In this document: piece by piece, positions 51,060 to 60,058 of the stretch | How the letters are laid out: the number at the start of each line of letters is the position of its first letter | Numbering within the stretch: position 1 is the first letter of the stretch | Assembly: GCF_022557175.1 (NCBI RefSeq) | Contig: NZ_CP092915.1 | Span: 248,001 to 312,000 of the forward strand | Source of the DNA: Mycolicibacterium sp. YH-1 | Lineage (GTDB): Bacteria > Actinomycetota > Actinomycetes > Mycobacteriales > Mycobacteriaceae | Length of the DNA: 64,000 nt | Reading direction: 5' to 3' | The notes under the pieces: generated by a model | What the model saw: the letters and a program-made list of their open reading frames with translations, nothing else | The model's database searches: none | Told to the model about the DNA's origin: nothing | Translations under genes and position numbers: made by a program

Positions 51060-52358
51060 TCACGGCTCCGCCGCGTCGAGGACGTCTGGTGGAATTTGGG
51101 AGTCGGAGCCGATGGCGCTGAACAGGCGGCTCGCCGCGTCGTCGTCCCACACCACCACAGCCCCGGAGTCGCCGGCCGTGAACTCGCCAATCGGCACTGT
51201 CGTGGTGGTGATGGTGCCGTGCATTGCCCATGCCAGGCGGGCCAGGTCCCACACATGGGCGTCGTCGTCGACCGTGATGGCGCCCGAGGCGGCGTGCGCC
51301 ATGGGGTACCAGCGCAGCGGGTTCGCCAGCACAGCCGGGCTCGCGGCGCGGTGCATCAGTGCCGACATGAACGCGCGCTGGTTGGTCATCCGGTCCAGAT
51401 CAGCCCGCGGTGTTGCGCGGGTGCGGACGTAACCCAGCGCCGTCCGTCCGTCGAGTTCCTGGCAGCCGGGTGCGAGATCGATGCCCGCCAGCGGATCACT
51501 GACCGGCTCCGGTGGGCACATGGTGACCCCGCCGACGGCGTCGACCATCTCGGCGAAGCCGTCGAAGCCGATCTCCGCGTAGTGGTCGAGTCGCAGCCCG
51601 GTGGCCTCCTCAACGGTCTGCGCAAGCAACGACGCGCCACCGAGCGCGAAGGCGGCGTTGACCTTGTCCTGGCCGTAGCCAGGGATCGCGAGGTAGGAGT
51701 CGCGCGGTATGGAGACCATCGTGGTTGGTGCGCTCGACCCGAGGCCGGGGACGTGAACGAGCAGGATCGTGTCGGTGCGGCCGTTTCCGATGTCCCCGCC
51801 GGTCGCGAGTTCGGCCTGCTGTTCCGGGCTCAGCCCAGTGCGGCTGTCGGAGCCGACCAGCAGCCACGTGGTTCCGCGGCCGCTCGCAGGCCGTTCGGCG
51901 TAGTCGGCGAGCGCGGGAATGCGGTGCAGGTGTGTGTCGATCCAGTACCCGGTCCCTACCGTCGCGGCCGCGGCGACGAGCAGGCACACCAGCACGATGC
52001 GACCCCATCGGCGCTTGCGTTTCGGCTTCCGCACGGCAGGCGGTGGTGGCGGCGGCGCGGCCCGCCGCGCGACGGGCTTCGCCGGCGGTGGCGGGGGTGG
52101 TGACTTCCGGCGCGCTGACGGCGGCGGCAGCGGTGGTGGTGGGGGTGGGGGTGCGGGCCGTCTCGGTGGCGGTGTGCGCAGGGGTGGCGGCGGGCGGTGC
52201 GGTGGCGGAGCCTGTCGGGGAGGTGGCGGAGCCTGGCGAGGAGGTGGCGCGGGTGGCGGCTGATGGCGCGGGTCGCGTCGGATCACCTGTGGCGGCTCAT
52301 GGGGCGGGCGAGCCCGCCTGGGGTCCGGCCCACCGACAGGGGGCCGGCTGCTGTTCAC
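51060..52358 (-). CDS. LytR-CpsA-Psr (LCP) family protein, Rv3840 homologue
   Basis: A 432-residue LCP protein. It has a long cytoplasmic Pro/Arg-rich tail (about 1-115, nearly all PPPP and PPRR), one membrane helix (about 118-138: IVLVCLLVAAAATVGTGYW) and an extracytoplasmic LCP catalytic domain (about 150-370) with the polyprenyl-phosphate residues in LVGSDSRTG, GRTDTILLVHV, IPRDSYLAIPGYG and the Arg-rich ALGYVRTRATPRADLDR. LCP enzymes attach arabinogalactan-type polymers to peptidoglycan. GTG 52358 is the start. In M. tuberculosis Rv3840 is only 137 residues; here it is complete. Confidence 0.87.
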   Translation of the reverse strand: MNSSRPPVGGPDPRRARPPHEPPQVIRRDPRHQPPPAPPPRQAPPPPRQAPPPHRPPPPLRTPPPRRPAPPPPPPPLPPPSARRKSPPPPPPAKPVARRAAPPPPPPAVRKPKRKRRWGRIVLVCLLVAAAATVGTGYWIDTHLHRIPALADYAERPASGRGTTWLLVGSDSRTGLSPEQQAELATGGDIGNGRTDTILLVHVPGLGSSAPTTMVSIPRDSYLAIPGYGQDKVNAAFALGGASLLAQTVEEATGLRLDHYAEIGFDGFAEMVDAVGGVTMCPPEPVSDPLAGIDLAPGCQELDGRTALGYVRTRATPRADLDRMTNQRAFMSALMHRAASPAVLANPLRWYPMAHAASGAITVDDDAHVWDLARLAWAMHGTITTTTVPIGEFTAGDSGAVVVWDDDAASRLFSAIGSDSQIPPDVLDAAEP

Positions 52359-52389
52359 ACGTTTGAATGTAGTGCCGTCGGCGCTGGGA

Positions 52390-53166
52390 TCACGGCAGCC
52401 AGCCGAGGCGACCCGCCATGAGTGCGTACCCGACGAATGCGACGGCGTCGATCACGCCATGCGCGATGATCAGCGGCCACAGCCGTCCGGTGCGCTGCCA
52501 CACGTAGCCGAACACGAGGCCCATGACGATGTTGCCCAGCCCGGCGCCGAAGCCCTGGTACAGGTGATATAGCCCGCGTACGACACTGGAGGCCACCAGC
52601 ACGGTGACCGGCGTCAGGCGCAGCTGACGCAGCCGCGTCATGAGGAACGCGACGACGATGATCTCCTCGGCCCAGCCGTTCGCGAACGCCACTGCGAGCA
52701 GGACGGGCACTCGCCACCAGGTGTCGTTGAGTTCGGCTGGCTCGACCGACACGCCGATACCGGCCAGGCGGCCGACGAGGTAGAGGCCGAGGCCGGGCAG
52801 GCCGATCAGCGCGGCCAGGCCGAGGCCGCCGAGCAGGTCGGGGCGAAGCTGGAAGCGTCCGAGCCCGATGCTTGGCGGGCCGAAACCGCTGCGCCACAAC
52901 AGGTACAGCCCGAGGGTTCCCCACGCCAACAGTTGGAACACCGTCGCGAGGTTGAGCCCGAGGTCTATGAGGTCGATGGGCGAGCGGCGTGGGTTGAGCG
53001 CGACCGTCTGGCCGGAGAGGCCGAGGATCACTGCCTCGGTGAGTCGCAGCAGCGCCGTGTAGGCCGACAGTCCGAAGGTGACCGCGAGAACGACGGCGAT
53101 CTCGATGCGGATCTTCCGACGCTGAGGTGCAGTGAAGTCGTCAGCCGGCCCGGTCACACCGAGCAA
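52390..53166 (-). CDS. CPBP-family (Abi/CAAX-type) intramembrane metalloprotease
   Basis: A 258-residue membrane protein with about seven helices. The CPBP motifs are the Glu pair in GWAEEIIVVAFLMTRLRQ (about 165-182), the His in GLYHLYQG (about 203-210) and the His in IIAHGVIDAVAF (about 235-246). These proteases cut within the membrane, or act in immunity to peptides; the target here is unknown. It is 31 bases before the LCP gene on the same strand. Confidence 0.87.
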   Translation of the reverse strand: MLGVTGPADDFTAPQRRKIRIEIAVVLAVTFGLSAYTALLRLTEAVILGLSGQTVALNPRRSPIDLIDLGLNLATVFQLLAWGTLGLYLLWRSGFGPPSIGLGRFQLRPDLLGGLGLAALIGLPGLGLYLVGRLAGIGVSVEPAELNDTWWRVPVLLAVAFANGWAEEIIVVAFLMTRLRQLRLTPVTVLVASSVVRGLYHLYQGFGAGLGNIVMGLVFGYVWQRTGRLWPLIIAHGVIDAVAFVGYALMAGRLGWLP

Positions 53167-53185
53167 CGGTAGTGCCGCCTGCGAT

Positions 53186-53225
53186 CTCTGATCAGATACG
53201 GCGCGCTCTGATCAGATACGGCGCG
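53186..53225. repeat. Perfect 20-base tandem duplication spanning a gene's stop codon
   Basis: The unit CTCTGATCAGATACGGCGCG occurs at 53186-53205 and again, identical, at 53206-53225. The second copy carries the last codons and the TGA of the Rv3839 homologue (minus strand), so the duplication adds a spare copy of that end just downstream. A recent slippage event is the simplest explanation. Confidence 0.95.
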
Positions 53226-54015
53226 CGCGGAGGCCGTTGAGGAACGGACATCCCATCAGCACCCGGATTGCCTGGCTCAGGCCGCTGACATCGTCGACGG
53301 GCTTGGCGAAGGGCAGGCGAACGTCGTGATCACCGTCGGTGTCCTCGACCCGCAACTGCACGCCGTAGCGATCCAGCCCCAGCGGGCGGACCCGGCCGCG
53401 TCGCAGCGTCGTGGGCAGTCGGTCGGCGAGGCGGTCGACGACGTCGCGGTGCGCTGACTCGAGGTGCTGCAACCAGCACGACTCCAGGGTGCAGAACGGA
53501 TCGGGCTTGGCCTCGAGCAGGGTGCTCAGACCCACCGACTCCGCTCCCGTCGAATCGGCCACCACGACTGACTCGACCTCCAAGCGCACCAGCGTGTAGG
53601 GCGTGTCGCCCGTCGTCGCGTCCACCGTGCCCGTATTGACCTGCAGCAGAGCGGGATTGGGGTTCTCGGTGGCGATCAGATCGAGCAGGCCGGCCACGTC
53701 GCGTGGCGGAACGTGGCGCAGTAGGCCGCTCGTCCAGACCAGGGATCGCACCGGTTCGCGCAGTGGCAGTGGTGCGTAGTCGGTCATCTCCAGTACGGCC
53801 TGCATGCCCGATGCGCCCGAGGTGATGACCATGCCGGCCAACTTGCCGTAGGCCGGCACTGTGATGGCGAACGAGCCGTCCTCGAGCAGGTGATGGACCG
53901 GTGTGGCGACCGGTTCGACACCCTCGGCGGCCAGAATGGCGCCGCCCGCGCGGACGCAAGCGCTACGGATTCGCTCGGCTGTCGTCGGTGCAGCGGGTGC
54001 CTGGGCCATCGTCAT
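53212..54015 (-). CDS. DUF2470 (haem-utilisation-like) family protein, Rv3839 homologue
   Basis: A 267-residue protein from ATG 54015 (or ATG 54009). The first part (about 20-130) has a split-barrel feel and the C-terminal part (about 160-262: LESAHRDVVDRLADRLPT, GLDRYGVQLRVEDTDGDHDVRLPF in part) matches DUF2470, found in haem-binding and pyridoxamine-oxidase-like proteins. The gene has an IdeR-type box 19 bases upstream, in line with Rv3839 being iron-regulated in M. tuberculosis. It may be involved in haem or iron use. A 20-base tandem duplication covers its stop. Confidence 0.83.
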   Translation of the reverse strand: MTMAQAPAAPTTAERIRSACVRAGGAILAAEGVEPVATPVHHLLEDGSFAITVPAYGKLAGMVITSGASGMQAVLEMTDYAPLPLREPVRSLVWTSGLLRHVPPRDVAGLLDLIATENPNPALLQVNTGTVDATTGDTPYTLVRLEVESVVVADSTGAESVGLSTLLEAKPDPFCTLESCWLQHLESAHRDVVDRLADRLPTTLRRGRVRPLGLDRYGVQLRVEDTDGDHDVRLPFAKPVDDVSGLSQAIRVLMGCPFLNGLRARRI

Positions 54016-54033
54016 CGGGAGCCTTCCGGATAG

Positions 54034-54052
54034 TGAGGTAAGCCTAACTTAA
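54034..54052 (-). promoter_or_regulatory. IdeR iron box before the Rv3839 homologue
   Basis: TGAGGTAAGCCTAACTTAA matches the IdeR consensus TTAGGTTAGGCTAACCTAA at 15 of 19 positions, the best match in the window. It lies 19 bases before the ATG of the minus-strand gene and also within 120 bases of pheA. Its closeness to the start suggests repression by iron-loaded IdeR. Confidence 0.85.
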
Positions 54053-54150
54053 CTACGATCCCGGGAGTGCGCAAGGCCTCCGCGGCGACATCGGACCGGT
54101 GATCACCGAGGTTGGGCTGAGCCGCCCACCTGAGCCGATATGGTTGAAAC

Positions 54151-55092
54151 GTGCCGCGCGTCGCCTACCTCGGACCGGAGGGAACCTTCACCGAAGAGGC
54201 GTTGTGGCACATCGCAGGCACCGGCGCGATGTCGCTGACACCGGCCGACGTGGTGCCCATGTCCTGCGACAGCCCGGCCGCCGCCCTTGCCGCGGTACGC
54301 GCCGGTGACGCCGACTACGCATGCGTGCCCATCGAGAACTCGATCGAGGGTTCGGTGCTGCCAACCCTCGACAGCCTGTCGACAGGCGCCGCGCTGCAGA
54401 TCTACGCCGAGCACACACTGGACGTGGCGTTCTCCATCGTCGTCAAACCTGGAACGGACGCGGCGGACATATCAACCGTCGCGGCGTTCCCCGTCGCCGC
54501 CGCGCAGGTGCGGCGCTGGCTGGCCGAGAACCTGCCCACCGCGACGCTGGTTCCCGCGAGCTCGAACGCCGGGGCCGCTCACGAGGTGGTCAACGGCCGC
54601 GCCGATGCCGGTGTCAGCACCGCACTGGCCTGCAGACAACTGGGTCTGGACGCACTCGCGGCAGGCGTTGTCGACGAACCGAACGCGCGAACCAGGTTCG
54701 TCCTCGCCGGGCCACCGGGGCAGCCGCCGGAGCGCACCGGGGCTGACCGGAGCTCGGTGATTCTGCGCCTCGAGAACGTCCCGGGTGCGCTGGTTGCCGC
54801 CATGACCGAACTCTCGATCCGAGACATCGACCTGACACGTATCGAGTCACGGCCCACCCGTACCGAGCTGGGTACCTACATGTTCATCCTGGACTGGGTC
54901 GGCCACATCGATGACGATTCGGTCGCCCAGGCACTCAAGGCGCTGCACCGTCGTTGTAGGGACGTGCGATATCTGGGTTCATGGCCGACGGGGTCGGCGT
55001 TAGGGGCGGTACCACCGCCGAGTGACGAGGCGACGCGCTGGCTGGAACAGCTGCGTGCGGGCGGGGCGCGGCGTACCGGAGTCGAGTCGTGA
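54151..55092 (+). CDS. pheA: Prephenate dehydratase
   Basis: A 313-residue enzyme that converts prephenate to phenylpyruvate in phenylalanine synthesis. The catalytic domain (1-190: VAYLGPEGTFTEEA, VPIENSIEGSV and the NARTRF threonine/arginine) is followed by an ACT regulatory domain (about 200-285: ILRLENVPGALVAAMTELSI, IESRPTR) that binds phenylalanine. GTG 54151 gives the usual start. Its stop overlaps the next gene by 4 bases (GTGA). This is the Rv3838c homologue. Confidence 0.95.
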   Translation: MPRVAYLGPEGTFTEEALWHIAGTGAMSLTPADVVPMSCDSPAAALAAVRAGDADYACVPIENSIEGSVLPTLDSLSTGAALQIYAEHTLDVAFSIVVKPGTDAADISTVAAFPVAAAQVRRWLAENLPTATLVPASSNAGAAHEVVNGRADAGVSTALACRQLGLDALAAGVVDEPNARTRFVLAGPPGQPPERTGADRSSVILRLENVPGALVAAMTELSIRDIDLTRIESRPTRTELGTYMFILDWVGHIDDDSVAQALKALHRRCRDVRYLGSWPTGSALGAVPPPSDEATRWLEQLRAGGARRTGVES

Positions 55093-55775
55093 CGGGCCGG
55101 CTCGTCCTCGTCAGGCACGGCCAGTCGATCGCCAACGTGGATCGCAGACTCGACACCCGGCCCCCGGGTGCCGCGTTGACCGACCAGGGCCTAGATCAGG
55201 CGCAGAAGTTCGCGCAGAACTGGCAGCATCCCGTCGGAATGATCGCGCACTCACTGGCGCTGCGGGCCGTGCAGACGGCGGGTCAGATCGGCGAACGGCT
55301 GGGGATGCCCACCACCGAGATCGACGGTATTCACGAGGTGCAGGCCGGCGATCTCGAGGATCGCAACGACGAGGCGTCGATCGACCTCTTCCACGACGTG
55401 TACCGGCGCTGGCTCGAGGGTGATCTCGACCAACGGGTGCCCGGTGGGGAGTCCGGCCACGAAGTGCTCGAGCGCTACGTGCCCGGCGTCACCGAACTCC
55501 GATTGCGGCACCTCGACGACCACGCCTGGCGCGGCGACATCGTCGTCGTCAGCCACGGCGCGGCAATCCGTCTGGTCGCCTCGTCGCTTGCCGGGGTGGA
55601 CGGCGGCTTCGCCCTCGAACACCATCTCGCGAACACCGAGTGCGTGGTGTTGAGCCCGATCACCGATGGTCGCTGGAGCTGCGTGCAATGGGGCTCGAAG
55701 CTGCCGCCGTTCCTGCCGGAGCCCGACCCGCACCCCGGGCAGGACGACGTGCCGGGCGCCGACCCCATGGGGTGA
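55089..55775 (+). CDS. Histidine-phosphatase (phosphoglycerate-mutase-like) protein, Rv3837c homologue
   Basis: A 228-residue branch-1 histidine phosphatase. The catalytic LVLVRHGQSIAN (Arg-His-Gly at about 8-10), the second arginine in AHSLALRAVQTA and the later VVSHGAAIR are present. It probably dephosphorylates a small metabolite; it need not be a phosphoglycerate mutase. GTG 55089 overlaps the pheA stop, so it is coupled to pheA, as in M. tuberculosis. The C-terminal tail is Pro/Asp-rich. Confidence 0.9.
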   Translation: MTGRLVLVRHGQSIANVDRRLDTRPPGAALTDQGLDQAQKFAQNWQHPVGMIAHSLALRAVQTAGQIGERLGMPTTEIDGIHEVQAGDLEDRNDEASIDLFHDVYRRWLEGDLDQRVPGGESGHEVLERYVPGVTELRLRHLDDHAWRGDIVVVSHGAAIRLVASSLAGVDGGFALEHHLANTECVVLSPITDGRWSCVQWGSKLPPFLPEPDPHPGQDDVPGADPMG

Positions 55776-55778
55776 GCC

Positions 55779-55976
55779 TCAGATCGCGAGGTCTGCCGCG
55801 GCCGTGTCCTGGGAGCACGCGCAGCCGACCGCGTCGCAGTCGATGGTGAGCGAGTGCTCGGACTCGGGCTGCACACAGTCCGGCTCGGTGCACTCCGCAC
55901 GCGCGGCGGCGTGGGCGATGACGGTGCCATGGCAGTGCGCCAGCCCCCGCGCGCACTCCCGGCAGTCGCCACTCAT
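55779..55976 (-). CDS. Small 65-residue Cys/His-rich protein
   Basis: A 65-residue protein from ATG 55976 with eight cysteines and four histidines: paired as CRECARGLAHCHG, then ECTEPDCVQ and DCDAVGCACS. The spacing does not fit one standard zinc ribbon but suggests metal binding. There is no signal or membrane segment. It converges with the histidine-phosphatase gene with a 3-base gap and lies 58 bases after the start of the metallopeptidase-type gene's stop side. I do not recognise a named family. Confidence 0.7.
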   Translation of the reverse strand: MSGDCRECARGLAHCHGTVIAHAAARAECTEPDCVQPESEHSLTIDCDAVGCACSQDTAAADLAI

Positions 55977-56034
55977 GATCCGTTCATAGCACCATTGGCC
56001 GACGAAATCGGATCGGCACACCGAGGTTTGGGGA

Positions 56035-56385
56035 TCAGGCCCAGCCGAGTTCGTGCAGACGCTCGTCGTCGATTCCGAAATGGTGGGCGATCTCGTGAAT
56101 CACGGTCACGGCCACCTCCTCGACGACGTCCTCCTCGGTGTCGCAGATGTCCAGCAGCGCATCCCGGTAGATGGTGATGGCATCGGGCAGTGACCCGGCG
56201 TAGGACGAGTCGCGCTCGGTCAGCGCGATGCCCTCGTAGAGGCCCAACAACGAGGGCTCCTCGGGATGCCGCGGCTCAACGAGCACGACGACGTTGTCGA
56301 TCGCCGCGGCCAGTTTCGGCGGAATCGCATCGAGCGCGTCGGACACCAGCTCGTCGAATCGCTGCGGGCTCATCCCCACGGGCAT
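56035..56385 (-). CDS. Zincin-like metallopeptidase family protein, Rv3836 homologue
   Basis: A 116-residue minimal zincin of the possible-zinc-metallopeptidase family. The zinc motif is HEIAHHFGIDDERLHELGW (HExxH plus a third ligand), with a preceding GLYEGIALTERDS block. ATG 56385 gives MPVGMSPQRF; ATG 56373 is in frame. The gene lies 5 bases after the Rv3835-type gene's stop, so it is probably on the same transcript. Substrate unknown; members of this family are small and cytoplasmic. Confidence 0.85.
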   Translation of the reverse strand: MPVGMSPQRFDELVSDALDAIPPKLAAAIDNVVVLVEPRHPEEPSLLGLYEGIALTERDSSYAGSLPDAITIYRDALLDICDTEEDVVEEVAVTVIHEIAHHFGIDDERLHELGWA

Positions 56386-56390
56386 CGTGA

Positions 56391-57827
56391 TCAGGCGGGT
56401 GGAAGCAGCGGAGCACCAGGTGCCGGCTCGCCCGGAGGCGGACCCGGGGGCGGTGGCGGTGGCGGTGCGCCGGGCGGCGGTGGCGGGACGGGGGCGCCGG
56501 GCGGCGGCGGGGCGTCCTGCGGCGGGCCGTCCTGCGGCGGTGCACCAGGCGGTGGCGGGGGCCCGTTGAGGAAGGTGTTGCCCTGCACGGGTGGTTCGGG
56601 CGCCGGGGAGCTGGTGGGCGCCGTGGAGGTCTGCTGCTGCTGTTGCTGCTGGCCGGGCAGATGCTGCGAGGAACTCTGCTGGCCCTGGCTCTGCCCCTGC
56701 TGGCTGAGATCGATCTCCGACTGCTGGCTCGACGTGTCGACCGACGGCATCGGAATGGGCGGCAGGTTCAGGCGTTCCTCGGGAATGTCCGGCGGTGGCA
56801 CCGGCGGGCGGCCATTGATCACCAGTGGGCCCTTGGCGCTGTTCAGCAGCGTCGACCAGCCGCCGTTGCCCAGCGTCGCGCCGATGCTGCACGACACCTG
56901 ATGGCTACCAGCCGACCAGCTCGGCAGCGAGATGGTGCCGTAGATGAGCGTCAACGTGGTGTTGCGCAGCGCGACCGGGGCCAGATAGGCGTCGGTCATC
57001 CGGGTGCAGGCGTCCTTGATGAACGTGTCCTGCTCGTTCTCCGGTGGCGGTCCGCCCGGGAACTTCTCGGCGAGGTTGACCGAGCCGGTGACCTCCATGG
57101 CGTGCGGTGCCGCGCAGTCGACCGGGATGTCGGTGGGCTGGTTGGTCGTCGGGTCGATGCCGAGGCAGGTACCCGCGGACCAGACCTGCGACTGGTCGAG
57201 GTTGGCGACCTTGCCGCGGAACGCCAGCTGCTGGTTGTTCGGGCCGGGCAGCTGCAGACCGCACAGCATCCGGCGTTCGCCGGCCTGACGCCACGCCTTG
57301 TCGCCCGACCACAGCAGGCTGACGGTGAACTTGCCGTTCGGGTCGTACTTCGGGCCGAGGTAGGACCGAATGGCGGCGCCGCACTGCTCCTGGCTGATCT
57401 GCTGGATGCGCGCCTGCGACGGCGGTGCGGCATCGGGTCCGTACTCGCTGCCCGGGAACGTCCGCATGTCGATCGACTCGGCGACCTCGAAGCGGTGTTC
57501 GTCGTTGCAGTCGACCACCTCGGCGTCGTCGGGGGTGCGTTCCGGCCAGTTCAGGCAGTCGCCCGCCTTGGCGGAGTCGAAGGTGGCGTTGGTGCGCCCG
57601 CCCAGCGCGGTGCCCGTGGCAAGCCCGATGGGCCCTTGGCCCGGTCCGCCGGGAAATGCGGTGACCGTCCCGGCGATCAACAGGCCGCCCAGCGCGGTCA
57701 GCAGCAACCCGCGACGCGTGGAGTTGGACTGCAGGCTCTTCCACCACGCGCGTCCAGCCGGCGCCCCTGCGGCGGGCTCGTCGGTGGGTTCGTCATCGCG
57801 ATCTGGTGCTTCCAACATCGGCTCCAT
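56391..57827 (-). CDS. Septum-formation-domain membrane protein, Rv3835 homologue
   Basis: A 478-residue protein (449 in M. tuberculosis). It has a short acidic cytoplasmic N-terminus, one membrane helix (about 38-60: [18 protein letters not shown]), two repeats of a Cys-containing septum-formation domain (about 90-220 and 215-330: [17 protein letters not shown] and [18 protein letters not shown]), then a Gln/Ser and Pro/Gly-rich tail of about 130 residues. The paired cysteines probably form disulfides outside the cell. ATG 57827 is divergent from serS (130-base gap). Cell-wall or division role is inferred from the domain name only. Confidence 0.86.
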   Translation of the reverse strand: MEPMLEAPDRDDEPTDEPAAGAPAGRAWWKSLQSNSTRRGLLLTALGGLLIAGTVTAFPGGPGQGPIGLATGTALGGRTNATFDSAKAGDCLNWPERTPDDAEVVDCNDEHRFEVAESIDMRTFPGSEYGPDAAPPSQARIQQISQEQCGAAIRSYLGPKYDPNGKFTVSLLWSGDKAWRQAGERRMLCGLQLPGPNNQQLAFRGKVANLDQSQVWSAGTCLGIDPTTNQPTDIPVDCAAPHAMEVTGSVNLAEKFPGGPPPENEQDTFIKDACTRMTDAYLAPVALRNTTLTLIYGTISLPSWSAGSHQVSCSIGATLGNGGWSTLLNSAKGPLVINGRPPVPPPDIPEERLNLPPIPMPSVDTSSQQSEIDLSQQGQSQGQQSSSQHLPGQQQQQQQTSTAPTSSPAPEPPVQGNTFLNGPPPPPGAPPQDGPPQDAPPPPGAPVPPPPPGAPPPPPPPGPPPGEPAPGAPLLPPA

Positions 57828-57957
57828 TGTGACAGGCGCGCCGAGTGCTGTGACAAGAGATGCAGTTGTAACGTTATGTGGTTGTGCTTTGCGTCGACGT
57901 CAACTGCGGCCCCCTCCGCGCTGTCGGCGGCCGCACCGCGAAAGTAGGGTTGCGCCC

Positions 57958-59211
57958 GTGATCGACCTCAAGCTCCTGCGGGACGACCCAGACCTGGTCC
58001 GCGATTCGCAGCGGGCCCGCGGCGAGAACCCGGCGCTCGTGGACGCGCTGCTCGACGCGGATTCGGCGCGCCGCGCGGCCATCGCGGAAGCCGATAACGC
58101 GCGCGCGGAGCAGAAGAAGGCCAGCAAGCTGGTTGGTTCGGCGTCGCCAGAGGAGCGCCCGGCGCTACTGGCGCACGCCAAGCAACTCTCAGATGCGATC
58201 AAGGCCGTCGAGGTCACCCAGGCCGAGGCGGAAACCGCCTTCACCGCCGCGCACATGGCCATCAGCAACGTTGTCATCGAGGGCGTGCCCGCCGGCGGCG
58301 AGGACGACTTCGTGGTTCTCGACACGGTTGGCGAGCCACGCGCCATCACCGATCCGAAGGACCACCTGGAACTCGGCGAGTCACTGGGCCTGATCGACAT
58401 GGAGCGCGGCGCCAAGGTGTCCGGGTCGCGCTTCTACTTCCTCACCGGCTTCGGCGCGCTGTTGCAGTTGGGTCTGCTGCAACTCGCGGTCCGGTTGGCG
58501 ACCGAGAACGGGCACACCCTGATGATCCCGCCGGTGCTGGTGCGGCCTGAGGTGATGTCGGGTACCGGGTTCCTGGGCTCGCACGCGGACGAGATCTATC
58601 ACCTTGCCGATGACGACATGTATCTCGTTGGTACATCAGAGGTTCCGCTGGCGGGTTATCACTCCGGCGAGATCCTGGACCTGTCCGACGGGCCGCTGCG
58701 TTACGCCGGCTGGTCGTCGTGCTTCCGCCGCGAGGCGGGCAGCTACGGCAAGGACACTCGCGGCATCATTCGCGTGCACCAATTCGACAAGGTCGAGGGC
58801 TTCGTCTACTGCAAGCCCGAGGACGCCGAGGCCGAACACCAGCGCCTGCTGGACCTCGAGCGCCAGATGCTGGCGCAGATCGAGGTGCCCTACCGCGTGA
58901 TCGACGTCGCGGCAGGCGATCTCGGATCCTCAGCGGCGCGCAAGTTCGACTGCGAGGCCTGGGTGCCGACCCAAGGCACCTACCGTGAGCTGACGTCGAC
59001 CTCGAACTGCACCACATTCCAGGCCCGCCGCCTCTCGACGCGCTACCGCGACGACAACGGCAAGCCGCAGATCGCTGCCACCCTCAACGGCACACTGGCC
59101 ACCACTCGGTGGCTGGTTGCCATCCTGGAGAACCACCAACAACCCGACGGCAGTGTTCGAGTGCCCGACGCGTTGGTGCCCTACGTCGGAAGGTCGGTGC
59201 TGGAACCATGA
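57958..59211 (+). CDS. serS: Seryl-tRNA synthetase
   Basis: A 417-residue class II synthetase that charges tRNA-Ser. The N-terminal coiled-coil arm for the tRNA long variable loop (about 30-100) is followed by the catalytic domain: [15 protein letters not shown], motif 2 [15 protein letters not shown] and motif 3 near [19 protein letters not shown] 57958 gives the family length (419 in M. tuberculosis); longer frames upstream run into the divergent promoter region. The only copy expected in the genome, so essential. Confidence 0.97.
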   Translation: MIDLKLLRDDPDLVRDSQRARGENPALVDALLDADSARRAAIAEADNARAEQKKASKLVGSASPEERPALLAHAKQLSDAIKAVEVTQAEAETAFTAAHMAISNVVIEGVPAGGEDDFVVLDTVGEPRAITDPKDHLELGESLGLIDMERGAKVSGSRFYFLTGFGALLQLGLLQLAVRLATENGHTLMIPPVLVRPEVMSGTGFLGSHADEIYHLADDDMYLVGTSEVPLAGYHSGEILDLSDGPLRYAGWSSCFRREAGSYGKDTRGIIRVHQFDKVEGFVYCKPEDAEAEHQRLLDLERQMLAQIEVPYRVIDVAAGDLGSSAARKFDCEAWVPTQGTYRELTSTSNCTTFQARRLSTRYRDDNGKPQIAATLNGTLATTRWLVAILENHQQPDGSVRVPDALVPYVGRSVLEP

Positions 59212-59251
59212 GCGAGCTTGCGAGCGAATCATGAAGGAGCGTGAGTTGACG

Positions 59252-60058
59252 ATGATCGACCTGGACCTCGATGAGCTGCGAACGTGGTTCGGCTTCGGTG
59301 TGGCAGGCAACTTCGCCGGCCACCTCGAGCAGGCTGGGGAGGCGGCCGACTTCGTCAATGTGACCTCCGAAGGGGTTGCGCCCAAGGGCATCTTCCCTTG
59401 GTACGCACCGGGTTACGACAGCTTCCTCGGTGAGTTCCCGCTGTCGCACGACACGATCAAGCTTCCTCAGAGCGACACTCCGCTCAACCTGCAGATCGAG
59501 CCCGAGGTGGGTCTGGCCTGCGAGGTGAGCTGGCAGGGCGACACCGTGTCCTCGCTTCGGCCGTTCGCGCTCGGGGCGTTCAACGACTGCTCGATCCGTA
59601 GGCCGAACGCCCCCAAGATCAGCCACAAGAAGAACTGGGGACCGGCATCGAAAGGTGTTGCAGCGCAGTTCTTCGACGTCAGTGACCTCACGCCCGACGG
59701 ACCGACCTCGACGCTACGACTGGTGTGCCACCTCCGCACGGCCGACGGTCAGGAGCACGAGTACGGGGTCGACAGCCCACTGCTCGGCTACTCCTACTAC
59801 GGGGAGGTGCTGCTGGACTGGATCACTGAGCGCCTCGCCAACCAGAAGGGTTCGCCCGACACGCCGCTGGAGGACGTTGGCGCACTGATGGTGGCCAGCG
59901 GCAAGCCCGAACGGGTGCTGATCGGGATCGGCGCGACGCGCTACACCGAACTCGGCGAGACGACGTTCCTGCAGCCCGGCGACCAGGCCCTCGTTCGGGT
60001 CTACGACACCGCCAGCGATGTGTTCTCCGAACTGCGGCAGACGGTTTCGGGCGCCTAG
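59252..60058 (+). CDS. FAH-like (DUF5718-type) family protein
   Basis: A 268-residue protein from ATG 59252, behind GAAGGAG (59232-59238); an ATG at 59231 and a TTG at 59246 are in frame. The block LQIEPEVGLACEVSW, then FNDCSIRRPNAPKISHKKNW and GPASKGV resembles the fumarylacetoacetate-hydrolase fold (metal-binding Glu/Asp pair and N-D-x-S element) but is divergent. It may cleave or decarboxylate a 1,3-dicarbonyl-type compound; unproven. It follows serS by 40 bases that contain the repeat-like AGCGAGCTTGCGAGCGAATC, and converges with the PH-domain gene (4-base stop overlap). Confidence 0.8.
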   Translation: MIDLDLDELRTWFGFGVAGNFAGHLEQAGEAADFVNVTSEGVAPKGIFPWYAPGYDSFLGEFPLSHDTIKLPQSDTPLNLQIEPEVGLACEVSWQGDTVSSLRPFALGAFNDCSIRRPNAPKISHKKNWGPASKGVAAQFFDVSDLTPDGPTSTLRLVCHLRTADGQEHEYGVDSPLLGYSYYGEVLLDWITERLANQKGSPDTPLEDVGALMVASGKPERVLIGIGATRYTELGETTFLQPGDQALVRVYDTASDVFSELRQTVSGA

